Assembly (NCBI GenBank): GCA_951804985.1
Contig: OX638133.1
Span: 6,220,501-6,284,500 of the forward strand
Source: Dryomyza anilis
Lineage: Eukaryota; Arthropoda; Insecta; Diptera; Dryomyzidae
Direction: 5' to 3'
DNA length: 64,000 nt
The position numbers were made by a program, and so were the translations under genes. Positions 22,305 through 33,627 of this stretch are shown here, in pieces. The notes below the pieces were generated by a model that saw nothing but the letters and a program-made list of their open reading frames with translations, searched no databases and was not told the DNA's origin. Positions within the stretch are counted from its first letter, which is position 1, and each line of letters starts with the position of its first letter.

Positions 22305-24399
22305 TATATTTCCGTTTCCGCCTGCGGTATTCATCATCGCTGCCACTCTGCCCTGACGGCCAACTCGGCTTAAAGCGTTCCTTCTCCTTGTCGCGCGAAG
22401 AAGACTTCGTTTTGGCGCAACAACCAGTGGGCGCAACACTAGATCCAGTCGATGTGGATGTCATGCGATGTAACTTTGCCGTGTCGCCACCAGATAATTG
22501 GCCACTGGGAATGATGGCGCCATTGCCAGCATGTCCATTGGCAGCAGTCGCACTAACAATAGTAGTAGTGGCCAATTGTTTATCACTCGAAGAAGTGCTC
22601 GTCGTGGTAATCGTCGGAAAGTAATGCGACGATGTAGTGCAGGAAATCGCTTGCTGCACGGGTGTCGTCGGCGGTGACGCGTGTAGCCGATTAGCAGTAT
22701 CGCTCACTGGGTGTGTTTTAGTATTAATATTATTATTTTTATTATTGCTATAGAAACTATCTACTAGACGTCCGTTAAAACTAAAATTGCTCGTTATTTG
22801 AAGTTGCTGCAGTTGCGTTGTCGGCACCCGTTCGACGGCTGTCTTACCGCACAGCAGACTGGCGCTCTTCGATTTGCCACGTACCGATGCATCGAAGGAT
22901 TTACGTGAGGCTGACGCATCCGATGCCGCATGTAGTGACTGCGAATCACCTTCGTTCAGCATAGTGCTCACCGTTAGATTGGCGCTATCATCGGAGGTGT
23001 TTTGGCGCGAGAAGAAACGAAATGCCGCCTCCGAGTCAGCGGGACGACTCACACTGCCACCCACACCGCCGCGGTTCTCCGAATAAGACACTTGGCTCTG
23101 TAGAAAACGCGGTTGCGTCTGAGTTTCTACAGCACGGTAGGCAGTTGGCAGTGCGACTACTTGCGTGCTGACTGCCGCGCTTGTCGGTGGCGCTGCAGTG
23201 CTCTTCGTAAGCGGCGATGGTACGGCGACGCTCGCACTTGCGGCCGCCGTCAACGATTTGACCACATGCCGCGGAAAAATAGGGCTGCACTGTGCGCTAA
23301 TTGACTTCGCCTCCAGAATGCGCAAACGTCGGGCGGCCATTGTGCGTTCGTACAGCAGCGAGGCAGTATCTTCGGGAATGATTTCGGTGCCGCCAAAGCT
23401 AACGGTGCAGCGTGAGCTCGCAAACGAAAGACTCTCGATGCTGTCGCGTATCGAGGTAAGACTGCCATCCGCCATGGTCGATGTATTGAGGCGTGCGCCG
23501 GTGCCATTGTCATAGCCGCTTGCAAACGAGTTACCGTCATAGCTGTGTTCAGCGAGTGACGAGACCGCAATGCCATTCGAGACTGAGCGACGTGTTGTAA
23601 TCTCCTTGGAATCGGCGCCCAAGGAGCTCGTTGTATTCGTTGGCGTCGTCGTCGATGTCACAACCTCCGAGGTTGGTCCATGAGTCTGCACTGTGACCAG
23701 CAGATTGCGTCGTACTACAGCTCCCGATGAATTACGCTCGGCCGATGAGCAACTCGTCGGGTTATCATTGCTGAGCGTACTTGCCAAACTGTCATCGGCA
23801 TTGACAGCAGTTTTCGCGACCATGGCTGTTTCTACAGGCGAAGGAGATTTTAGTTTTGATATCTGCTGACTACCCGTTGAAGTGGCCGCCGAAGCAATCT
23901 CGATATCATCGCCAAGTTCCTTTGACATCTCTCGGTAACGCACATTTCGTTCACTTTTAGTGTCCGCCTTCGGAAGTATAGCTTCGACGTCTATGGCGCT
24001 GCCGCTACAAATAGAATTTTTGCGAGATCCTCCAAAAAGCCGTTTGCTGAAGAGCATTCTCCCGAGGGATTTGCGCTTCATGCGCTTTATACGTTTGCGT
24101 TCCTCACAGTCGCGTTTCATCGCAAGCACCTTCTTTTCGATCAACGTGCTAAATACCGCTTCGTAGGTCAGCGCACGTTGTAGATCCTCATCGGACGTGT
24201 CGGCGGTACATACCGCTTTGTCCGACGTTTGTAGCAATAGGTCTTCATCCTCTGCCTCCTCCTCATCATCCTCCACAGGAATACTTATATCTGCGGGTTT
24301 TATGTTTGATTTTTCTTTCCCACGATCCGTCTTTTGTTGTTCGATGCGCTTTTGCAGCACTCTGGCGGCGTTGGCGCTACGCTCTAAATTTTCTTCCAT
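22305..24399 (-). CDS. Exon 1 (first coding exon) of an unrecognised single-pass membrane protein gene
   Basis: This is the largest coding exon: 698 codons plus one base. The ATG at 24399 follows an in-frame TAA 21 bases upstream and has a fair start context (GAAATGG). The frame stays open to a donor, TATA|GTAAGT, at 22304. Visible parts are an acidic run at residues 43-53, a basic stretch at 99-124 (ERKRIKRMKRKSLGRM, then LFSKRLFGGSRKNS), and a long Ser/Thr/Ala-rich, probably disordered middle with Thr runs and an Asn-rich NNKNNNIN patch. It ends in a charged DDEYRRRKRKY tail. There is no signal peptide, so this part is probably cytoplasmic. GC content is well above the surrounding DNA. The one-base overhang joins the 18460-18553 exon to make a Lys codon. 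If unspliced, the frame would read only about 17 residues into the intron. Coding status is sure; the function is unknown to me. Confidence 0.88.
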
Positions 24400-24833
24400 T
24401 TCAATGCCTTCCTTCGCTTAATACTATAAGAATTCCCAATGGTTTATCAATAATATTTGCATTATTTCTGCCTCTTCGACGTTAGCGACTAGTCGTTGTT
24501 TTTCCTCCAGTGGTTTTTGTTTTCTGAAAATCGATAACGTGGGTGTATTCCTGCGTTTTAACATCTTCGACAATTGTTCGCTGTTGAAAATGAGTACGTC
24601 TTAATATAAAATGCACAAAGCATCTTCATTTTGCTGCCGAGTGCTTGTATCTGAAGTTGCACTTGTATCTAGAAACATCGAGGTTTCTGTTCGTGATGTA
24701 CAGATGATTTGAAGTGTTTGTGATTTATGTTTGAAGGCATGAGTGTAAAGCGCGTTAAGGAGTCTTTAATGTCTTAGTTTTTAAGAAAATTTCTACATCT
24801 TTCAAATACTGTGGTCTGCATAATTTGGATTAC
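24400..24833 (-). other. Probable 5' UTR part of exon 1
   Basis: Upstream of the start codon on the minus strand, a strong acceptor (TTCTCTTTGCAG) ends at 24834, so the coding exon probably begins at 24833 with about 434 bases of 5' UTR. Several short upstream ATGs are present. The promoter and first exon were not identified and are probably further upstream. Confidence 0.45.
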
Positions 24834-25127
24834 CTGCAAAGAGAAAAAGTGGAATAAGTTTTAATAGGATTCAATAGGATTTTAATATAAATTGTACGTA
24901 GGGAATTTGGAGAATTTTTTAGGTTGCCTAAAGTGTTTGTTTATTATGAGTCTTATTAAATATTATAACGTTAGTACCATGACTAATTTGCTTAAAAGTC
25001 ATAAATACATAGTGTAAGAAAATAATTGCTTGCAGAAAATATGAGTAGATATTTAAGTGCCAATTTAACAAATGTTATGTAAAACAAATGCGCAAATTGT
25101 CTCTGTAAAGCTTTGCTTTATTAAAAA

Positions 25128-25217
25128 GCGCCCATTCCCAAACCGGGATTCAAACCCGAAACCTTCAGAATGAAAGTCCAGCGCGCTACCTCTGGACTGC
25201 TGAGGCCGGCCTACGAA
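25128..25217 (-). mobile_element. tRNA-derived repeat, second type
   Basis: On the reverse strand, CAGAGGTAGCGCGCTGGACT and CGGGTTTGAATCCCGG suggest tRNA A and B boxes 40-45 bases apart. No cloverleaf anticodon stem pairs, so it is a SINE head or pseudo-tRNA different from the main SINE family. Confidence 0.5.
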
Positions 25218-25489
25218 GGCTTTGTTCGACACCCAAGTACAGTGAGATAACAATTAACATTGTATAATCAGGCTATGTATTTGCATAATACATATGAAAG
25301 AAGCGATCTTTACCTCCTGACAATATTTGAGATTTTTATTAGGCCGTTATAGGCTGTATTATATTATGTTCGGTTAGTTTATAAAGCACTAACTCTACGC
25401 AAGAAGTCCAGATGAATTACTGAGTCTCGGTTTAGTTCCGATGAGAAAAATTCTTGGATCTTGGATGAAAATATGATAAACGAGTAGAG

Positions 25490-26140
25490 AATATTCGCAT
25501 TTATACGTCTGCTACAAAGTTCGAACTTCTTGTTCCTTACTTCTTGCTAACTCTAATCTCCCAGTGGATTTATTGTTTAAAAAAGGGAGCCCACAAATTT
25601 ATCTGTCGAATGCGTGACAGTGTCTGTAATATTTGGTATTCATATTCGTTCAACAAGTGTCCAAACTCTTGAAACTCTACGAATATCACATCCAATAATG
25701 ACCTTAAAAACACCTCCGAGTAGTGCCTTGCCAATCACTTTTAAAAATCTGATAAAACAGTTTTAATAATTATTCGTCTGCTAAAGAGTTCGAAAATTTG
25801 ACAAAGTTTCTTAGTCCTTACCAAAGTATAAAAAACGGAGAGCCCAAATTCGTAAGCTGGATAATGCGTGACATTGTCTGTAATATTTGCTATTCACATT
25901 CATTCAACAGGAACCCAAACTCTTTGGAGATGTGAATAAAAGGCGCACTATGAATGGCACACTCAATAATGTCCTTAAAACCATCTCCGAGTTCGGACTT
26001 ACCAATAGAATTAATTTTAATGCGAGCAAGACCACATATTGTCTGCTATCTAACAAAATAAGGGATTATCCCTCCCCTAAATTTGGGTGTTGTAGATAAT
26101 GCAAAGTCAACTGAGTTCTTAGTATTTTAATACCCTCGTT
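25490..26140 (+). pseudogene. Non-LTR retrotransposon remnant, reverse transcriptase thumb region, in two tandem pieces
   Basis: The frame 25940-26085 reads MNGTLNNVLKTISEFGLTNR and then INFNASKTTYCLLSNKI, which matches the 'WGxxNxVxFNxSKTxxCLLxxK' block of LINE reverse transcriptases. After a frameshift, LNLGVVDNAKSTEFL resembles the following 'LGG...FLG' block. A more decayed copy of the same segment (GTCTGTAATATTTG..ATTCATATTCGTTCAAC, then CAATAATGACCTTAAAAACA) lies at 25615-25745. The clade is probably one with an RNase H domain, since the fragment at 44470 could be its other end. Confidence 0.65.
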
Positions 26141-26425
26141 GAAATGATCATATATTTGATGTATCAAAATAAGCGTCCAAGTGCGCAGATTTTTACAAAG
26201 GTGTAAGACATACATCAGTCCTGCTAACACAGGACATTACTACCAATATTAGACCTAAGAAGGAAAACAATTTGCACATTTGGGAAGGGGCTTCTATGTC
26301 CTCTTTGGAGTTCCAGAACCGAATTCAGTAACTTGCGATATGTATATAAATAATAGAGGATTTTATTGATTGGTTCACTTAAGCACCAAATAACCATAGA
26401 ATATGTAAGCATGTTTTTAGACATT

Positions 26426-27345
26426 ACACAGAATAAAAATGTACATCGTATTAATGAATCCGTTCTTCAAACCATTATTCATTGTATTGAAGAACCAATT
26501 ATAATATTAATGACTAACGACATCAATGTTATAAACGCGATCATAAATATGATGAACGCTTGGTAACTGTCGAAAAAGTGTTCTTCAATATGATGAACTG
26601 TATATGAAGAATACGTTCTATCATATTAATGAACAAGAACATAAAATACAACATATTTTACTTCATATTGAATAATTTTAATCAAAATCAAATCAAAATT
26701 TTAATCAAAATATTTATTTTTCGTTCATTTTTGCCGTACTTCTCAGTTCTCAAGTAGTTATTGTATGTTATTGCTCGACATCCATAAATTAGTAAAATGT
26801 TTTATAATATATTTATTTATAATTACAACTTTTTATTAATAAAAAGTTATACTTAAAAAAAAAAATTGTTTGAAAAAATTTTTTTTCAAAAACTTTTTTT
26901 TTAACACTTTTTTTCGAAAAAAAAAAATTAATTCCGAAAAACATTTTTTTTTTCTAAAATTAAAAAAAAAAAAATTCTGTTATTTTTTAAATAAAATTTT
27001 TACAACAACACTTTTTTCCAATTTTCTAAAAAAAAAATTTTTTTTTTTGGGAAATTCGTAAAAAATATTATATTCATAAATATTATGAACAAATTCATAT
27101 TGAATATTTCGTTCTTCACTATGATATTCGATAGCACGAATATTTTCATATATATAATGAATGTATTCATCAATATGTCATGTAATGAACTGTGATATTA
27201 ATATGATGAATGTAGTCGTTGGTGAAAAAATTCATAATATTCATTAATAAATTCAACATATTGATGAATAAATTCATAATATTAATGAATAAATTCATCA
27301 TTTTGATGAATAAATTCATCTTATTGATGATTTTTTTTCTGTGTA
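26426..27345. mobile_element. PAL element, most complete copy
   Basis: This 920-bp copy starts ACACAGAATAAAAATGTACA with TCGTATTAATGAATCCG and ends with GATGATTTTTTTTCTGTGTA, so the termini are inverted (ACACAGAAAAA). Inside are CATTCATCATATTGAAGAAC-type inverted motifs, TTCTCAAGTAGTTATTGTAT, and a central poly-A/T block with TTCGAAAAAA. There is no ORF. It defines the family referred to as PAL in this annotation. Confidence 0.8.
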
Positions 27346-28095
27346 TAATGGAAGGTGTTTGAGGGAAATACATGAGCTGATTCCATCAGGTCTTATGTTC
27401 TCTCGTTCTATTTAGGGGTCCGAAGCAAGCTCGCCCTTAGGTAATTTACTCGGTTTCCACAGACACGCACATTACAGAAAAAATTTGTTCTTCAGTCTCA
27501 CGATCCGTTTGCGAAACAATCTCTCTTCTCCTGTTATTCCCGACATCTGTGATATTGGCAAATTCAACACAAACATCCACCCTTACTACTCCATCTTTTC
27601 CATTCTTCTATAATCCATTGCCAGAATAAGAGGAATCCCCTGGACGTTGGTTAATTTGTACAAAAGAAGAGTTGCAACGTATCATCCTTCAACATATCGT
27701 CGCTCTGAATCATAATGTCATAATTTCCCAGGTTTTTTTTTATGGATATACGGCATTATTTATGCATGAACTTATGTGCAGTCTGACAGCTTTAAATTTC
27801 ATTCATTTCAATTTTCCGTTAATTCTTCTTCCTCAGCAAAAATAAATAATCGGATCTAATTAATTGTTGGTTTATTTTTTTCGGGTTTAAAATAAAATAT
27901 TTAATTTGTCTCTACATGAAATAACAGTGATACTTCCAAGTTGTTAAATTGTATAGCTCTTTCCACCACAAGCAGAATCATTTAGGCGAAAAATTGTGAT
28001 ACCTACTTTAGAATTACTGCTATCATAGTTACGACCGCATGAATTGTACCACTGGGTTTCGGAATTGATGCAACAAATATTTTCTCAGAAATAAG
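27346..28095. other. Unique-looking DNA without a recognised gene
   Basis: Moderately AT-rich, with CCACTTACTACTCC-like text at 27580 and no consistent open frame. No repeat family was recognised. Confidence 0.5.
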
Positions 28096-28479
28096 ATGGG
28101 TGCCTGGGGTAAAGTGGGGCCCGTTTCTATTTTCCTTCTTAAAAGTATATTCAATAGACAGGTTCATAATCTAAATATTGCATTAACAAAATATATCCAT
28201 TTACAGAATATATGCAGTAACAGAATATATGCAGTAACAGATATATGCTTTTTGAACCATTTTTCGAAACAACTCAATTTTTGACTAGCTGAAAAATGTT
28301 AGCGTAAAGTGGGAAACTTCACAATGCTTACCAACATGCTATTTTCTTTTTTTTTCATATTTTGTTTTTATTTTTCATAACAAAATAAGCATAACAAATT
28401 ATAATAAGGTAATAAAAAAAAATAATGGTAATGCAAGAAAATTAAAAATATAAGTTTAAATTCAGTAAATATGGAAACA

Positions 28480-28830
28480 TTTTTTTTTTTTCGAAAAAAT
28501 ATTATTTTTAGAAAAAAAAATTTTTTCGAAAAAGTTTTTTTTGTTCGAAATTTTTTTTTTCGGATAATTTTTTTTTTAATTTTTTAACTGTTATTTTTTA
28601 AATAAAATTTTTACAACACTTTTTTTTCGAATTATTTTGTAAAAAAATTTTTTTTTTTGAAAAAATATTAGAACAAATTCATCAATATTGTTCATATATA
28701 TAATGAATGCATTCAGTAATATGTCATTTAATGAAAGGTGGTATCAATATGATGAATCTGGTAGTTGGTGAAAAATTTATTATATTTATGAATAAATTCA
28801 TCATATTGAAGAATTTTGTTTTTCTGTGTA
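28480..28830. mobile_element. PAL element, right half
   Basis: Poly-A/T with TTTTTTCGAAAAAG, then ATAATGAATGCATTCAGTAA, GGTAGTTGGTGAAAAATTTA and the terminal GAAGAATTTTGTTTTTCTGT plus GTA. Confidence 0.75.
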
Positions 28831-28905
28831 GTTCGAACCTGCAACCTTTTGGCTCTATTTCAACGTTCTAACCACTTATTTACTGACGCTGATTAACCTT
28901 ATTTG
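28831..28905 (-). mobile_element. SINE head fragment
   Basis: The reverse strand has CAGCGTCAGTAAATAAGTGG, TTAGAACGTTG, AGCCAAAAGGTTGCAGG and TTCGAAC, a degraded A-box/B-box order directly abutting a PAL terminus. Confidence 0.5.
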
Positions 28906-29269
28906 TAGATATCATAATTTATTCCAACGAAAGTCGGAATTAACGTCAATTATTATGAAAAGATATGTGTTGATAACCACAACTGTTTCTATCTAATTAT
29001 CACACAAATAGTTCTAAAGTGCAACCAACAAATTCAGTCACATCATGCCAAATAAGCAGCTTATGTATTTATGACCACCTAATAGAGTCGTATCATCTGA
29101 AACTACATATTTTCCAACAAGTTTTATACGTCAAAAAGAAATCACGTAAAATTTTGTAGACACAACCAACCTCAGATACCATGGCCGTAACAAGAATCTA
29201 TGAAATATTTCAGACATGCAACTTGCTTGACTTGTTGCACTTTGAATGGCTGCCAATAACATAGACGAT

Positions 29270-29440
29270 GACAACGACGATGACGACGACAATAAAAACA
29301 ACCAAAACAAACGAGTCATAATAAAAAATAAAAAAAAAGAATCACATTGAAAAAATCGTTTTTCCTACGACAACAAAATGCGCGAAATGCCTGTTGCTGC
29401 ACATATTGTCGACCACAATTGTAGGAGGAGGAGGAGGAGG
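29270..29440. repeat. Trinucleotide runs (GAC)n and (GGA)n
   Basis: GACGATGACGACGACAATAA near 29277 and GGAGGAGGAGGAGGAGGAGC near 29424. The sequence around them is less AT-rich but without a convincing gene. Confidence 0.8.
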
Positions 29441-30508
29441 AGCAGTACAACTACAACAATTTTATTACTCAACAAATAAGAAAATAATAACGTTGAGCAC
29501 CGAGTGCAGACGCGATATCCTGCATGTCGTCGTATGTGATAGGAAACGGAAACAACGTGGTTTTTACAGTCTTCCGTTTGGCATATAAGTTGCGACGCCT
29601 GCTAATAAATATGGCAACGTAGGTTGTAGTAGGGGTTCTTCGGGGTCCATTTGCATGCATGTTGATGTCTCAGTGCAGCTCCTTGTCGTATGTTAATGGT
29701 CACAGCTGGTTACTCTGATTTTATTGCATATTAAAATTTGATTCTACCCTCATAAAGTACCAGAAGTGGCTATGATATTTTACTCATATAGTGAACTGTG
29801 GCGGTACTTTTTGTATGTAATTAAGTGTTTGATATAGTAAGTTTTCATTAGACGACATGCCATGAACCAAATTGCCATAATAGGAATAAATTTTATAAAT
29901 TTATTTTAGAATTGAGAAAAGTTGTTTTAGCGGAGAATTAGTTTGGTTTTGGTTACTACATTTATAAAACCAATAAAAAATACGTCCACGGGTCCCTGAT
30001 ATAAATAATAAAAATGTTATTTATATTAATAAAATTGCTCCATAACCTTGCATTCACAAATTCTTTGCACGAGTCGTGTACGGCCCAAGCTAGTTCTACA
30101 TATTTTGAAATAGAAAAAGAGTTCTGCAAATAATTATACAGTGCTTAAATTGCGATATTGGGATAAAGTGGGAAGGGATCCGTACGATATGTCGAAATAA
30201 AAAAATTTCGAAATTTTAAAAGCCTGAAAATGCCAAAACAATTTGTGGCCGAAACAAAAAATGTCGAAAAAGCTAGATAAATCGAAAAAAAAATGAAAAT
30301 AAATATGCAATGTCGAAACTAAAATATCAAAATGTTGCAATACAAATTTCAAATCGTATTGAGCGATTCCACACCAACTCACTCTCTGCAATATCGCATT
30401 CGCATTTTTATAATTTTTCCCGACCACTATTTACAGAGTTACACAGAAAAAAATTCCGTTCTTCAAACCACGATTCATTTTATTGAAGAAAAAATAATAA
30501 ATAAATTT

Positions 30509-30806
30509 TTGGCGCTACAGTCCTGTACAGAACTTCGGCCGAGCTCTCTCACCATTTTGAGCTGTGCGTGTTATATTTGTACTCAAAGTGGTGGGACCTA
30601 CAGTTTATTGCCGAATCCGAACGGCGGGTGAGAGCTTTTTCATAGGCAATAGTTTTACTCTCGTAGGTTTGCCATTTACTGACGAGAGGTAGCGCGGTAT
30701 AGAAAAATGTTTCTATGAAAAGATGTTGTTAGCCCCAGTCCAGGCTTGAACCGGGGACCTTTCGACTCGTAGTCCAACGCACTAACCACTGAGCTACCGC
30801 GGCTAC
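30509..30806 (-). mobile_element. tRNA-derived SINE, full copy 1
   Basis: On the reverse strand the head is GTAGCCGCGGTAGCTCAGTG with GTTAGTGCGTTGGACT (A box TAGCTCAGTGG) and CCCCGGTTCAAGCC (B box). The tRNA-unrelated body contains AACATCTTTTCATAGAAAC, ACCGCGCTACCTCTCGTC and TATAACACGCACAGCTC and ends GTACAGGACTGTAGCGCC with an A/T-rich tail. ATTGAAGAA is repeated on both sides as a target-site duplication, matching a single copy in other PAL elements. Confidence 0.92.
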
Positions 30807-30868
30807 ATTGAAGAACCATTCATAATATTAATGACTAACGCATCAATGTTATGAATAATAATAATAGT

Positions 30869-31165
30869 TTGGCGCTACAGTCCTGTATAGAACTTCGGCC
30901 GAGCCCTCTCACCATTTTGAGCTATGCGTGTTATATTTGTACTCAAAGTGGTGGGACCTACAGTTCATTGCCGAATCCGAACGGCGGGTGAGAGCTTTTC
31001 ATAGGCAATGGTTTTACTCTCGTAGGTTTGCTATTTACTGACGAGAGGTAGCGCGGTATAGAAAAATGTTTCTATGAAAAGATGTTGTTAGCCCTAGTCC
31101 AGTCTTGAACCGGGGACCTTTCGGCTCGCAGTCCAACGCACTAACCACTGAGCTACCGCGGCTAC
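30869..31165 (-). mobile_element. tRNA-derived SINE, full copy 2
   Basis: Nearly identical to the copy at 30509-30806 over about 297 bp, same orientation, with an (ATT)n-type tail seen as AATAATAATAATAG at its left. The two copies differ at only a handful of sites, so the family was active recently. Confidence 0.92.
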
Positions 31166-31659
31166 AATAAATGCTATCATAAATATGAAGAACGCTTGAT
31201 AACTGTCGAAAAAGTGTTCTTCAATTTGATGAACTGCATGTGAAGAATACGTTTCATCATATTAATGAACGAAAATATAAAATACAATATATATGTTCAT
31301 CATATTGAAGAACGCTGTGCATTAAACCAAATTTCTATTAAAATATTTATTATTTCGTCCATTTTTTGACGTACTTCTCAGTTCTCAAGTAGTTCTTGTG
31401 TGTTATTTCTTATATAATGCATGCTCGACATGCATAAACAAACTACCATATTCGTCAAATTGATAACATTGATGAATGTATTCATTATATATATGAAATT
31501 ATTTGTACTATCGAACATCATAGTGAAGAACGAAATATTCAATACTATGGATTTGAATCGTCATATTAATGAATTTGTTTATAATATTTACGAATTTTTC
31601 AAAAAAAATTTTTTTTATTTAGATAATAATTTGAAAAAAAAGGGTTGTACAAATTTTAC

Positions 31660-31768
31660 GACGTTCGGATTAGGCAATAAACTGTAGATTCCATCACTTT
31701 GAGTACATATATAACACGCACAGCTCAAAATGGTCTAAGTTCTAATAGGACTGTAGCACCAAACTATT
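31660..31768 (+). mobile_element. SINE tail fragment
   Basis: It carries ACGTTCGGATTAGGCAATAA, TTTGAGTACATATATAACAC with GCACAGCTC and ends AGGACTGTAGCACCAAAC: the 3' part of the SINE, 5' truncated. Confidence 0.8.
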
Positions 31769-32372
31769 ATAGTTTTCAACATTTTTGTTTTCGACATCGT
31801 GGCCAGAAACCGATGAAAAGCAATTTTTTGACTTCAACTGAGATAAGATTTGAATTTCAGAAAAATAGCTGAAAAGCGAAAATTTAACAGTAGCAAAAAG
31901 AGTACAAGTTTCAAGTTAATCAGAGGAAGAAGAATTTTGTGAAATCTACATGAATAAAATGCCGAAGATATTAAATTTCAGCAATACAGTGAAGTGCAAA
32001 GTATGCAATATATAAAATGTGCGAACTTGACGTCAAGCAACTACACCTTCTTCATTGCCACTCAGAATATTCTGACTAGGAGTCAATGCAAGATGTTTAT
32101 GAATTTAAATTTTTTGTCTTCTTATTTTTTTTTTTTTGTATTCTTTTTTATTACCTTACTAGCTGGAACCGTGCACGACTCGTGCCAATATTTTGTGAAT
32201 TCAAAGATATGGAGCAACTTTATTAATATAAAAAACAATTTTATTATCTATATCAGAAGCCCGTGCTTTTCTGTGGATGTTTTTATGGGTTTTATAAATG
32301 TAGTAACCAAATAATACTTCTCCGCCAAAACTACTTTTCTCAATGACAATTCTTTCTCAGACTGCGCATCCC

Positions 32373-32660
32373 TGTAGAATTCTTCCCAGTAGAATATTTC
32401 GCCGTAGAATTCTTCCCAGTGGAAATCTTCGCCGGAAAATTCTACTCCATAGAACGATTTCCCGTAGAATTCTTCCCGGTAGAATTCTTCCCTTAGAATT
32501 CATCCCGGTAGAATTGTTCCCGGTGGAATTCTTTCCAGTAGAGTTTTTCCCAGTAGAAATTTTAGTGTGGTTAGTGTTATTGTGGTGAATTTTAGTGTGA
32601 TGAATTTTAGTGTGGTGAATTTTAGTGTGGTGAATTTTATTGTGCTGAGTTTTAGTGTGG
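32373..32660 (-). repeat. Composite minisatellite, inverted relative to 12686-12925
   Basis: About twelve units of TAGAATTCTTCCCGG are followed from 32557 by about seven units of GTGGTGAATTTTAGT. These are the reverse complements of the two families at 12686-12925 in reverse order, so the whole composite is inverted. Because both units are 15 bp, long frames open by chance on both strands. Confidence 0.88.
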
Positions 32661-33627
32661 TACACAGAAAAAAAATGTACATCACATTGATGAATTCCGT
32701 TCTTCAAACCATGATTCATTGTATTAAAGGGCCATTCATAATATTAATGACTAACTACATTAATGTTATGAATGCGATCATAAATATGAAGAACGCTTTG
32801 TAACTGTCGCAAAAGTGTTCTTCCATATGATGTGATACTGTATGTGAAGAATACGTTTCATCATATTAATGAACAAATACATCAAATACAACATATATGT
32901 TCTTCATATTGAAGAACGCAGTTCATTTAACCAAATTTCTATCAAACTATTTTTTTTCGTTCATTTATTGCCATACTTCTCAATTCTCAAGTAGTTCTTG
33001 TATGTTATTTCTTATATAGTGCTTGCTCGACATGCATAAATTAGTAAAATGTTTTATAATATATTTATTATAATTACAACTTTTTATTAATAAAAAGTTA
33101 AACATTTTTTTTTTTTTATTTTGAAAAAATATTATGAACAAATTCATCAACTGTTTTCGCAGTTGAATCAAATAAAAATTGGTTGCTACAACTTAATGTT
33201 ATATAATTATCTGTTAAGTCAACTAAATATTGGTTAGGTCGCATTTTGAATTCAGTTGCCGTAGCAATGGAGATAAAAAAATTGAAAATGGATAAAAAGT
33301 TTGTTTCTACAATCAATGTTGCAGTTGCTTCAACTAATAGTTGGTTACGCTTCATACTATTGTTTACCACAAATGAATTTCAGTTGAGACTGACTAAATT
33401 TGGTAGATGCAAATAAATATTAGTTGAAACAACTGCACGCCAAGCAATTATTTTTTTGTGTGTATGACAATTCAAATTCATTGTATTGAATATTTTGTAC
33501 ATATATATAATGAATACATTCATTATATTCATTATATAGTTTCAATATGATGAATCTGGTAGTTGGTGAAAAAATACATAATATTTATGAATAAATTCAT
33601 CATATTGAAGAATTTTATTTTTCTGTT
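32661..33627. mobile_element. PAL element with an internal insertion
   Basis: It starts TACACAGAAAAAAAATGTAC immediately after the minisatellite and ends GAAGAATTTTATTTTTCTGT. The interior follows the PAL order and is split at about 33150 by the 'AACTAATAGTTGGTT' element. Confidence 0.8.
33153..33463. mobile_element. Small element with AACTAATAGTTGGTT motifs
   Basis: CAGTTGAATCAAATAAAAAT, GTCAACTAAATATTGGTTAG, TTCAACTAATAGTTGGTTAC and ATTAGTTGAAACAACTGC recur every 60-90 bp, ending in TTTTTTTGTGTGTA. It interrupts a PAL element. No ORF. Confidence 0.6.

Larger units (their letters stand above)
30432..31640. mobile_element. PAL element interrupted by two SINEs
   Basis: It begins ACACAGAAAAAAATTCCGTT with CTTCAAACCACGATTC. 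The PAL order (GAAGAACC, ATTAATGACTAACGCATC, TGTCGAAAAAGTGTTCTTC, TTCTCAAGTAGTTCTTGTG) resumes after each SINE. It ends in an A-rich tract that runs into the SINE fragment at 31660. Confidence 0.8.

Noticed and set aside
22388..24421. Several plus-strand and alternative-frame open frames of 60-116 codons opposite exon 1
   Set aside because: They are shadows of the GC-richer minus-strand exon and have no splice or start support.
25128..25217. Possible tRNA gene on the minus strand
   Set aside because: Anticodon arm does not fold and the B box is altered. A tRNA-derived repeat is more likely.
28097..28320. An element related to the GGGGAGACCGGGGC TIR family (GGGGTAAAGTGGGGCCC, GCGTAAAGTGGG)
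   Set aside because: The second end is not inverted and no TA pair fits, so the resemblance is too weak to list.
32343..32719. Repetitive open frames on both strands
   Set aside because: Same cause: two 15-bp minisatellites read in frame.
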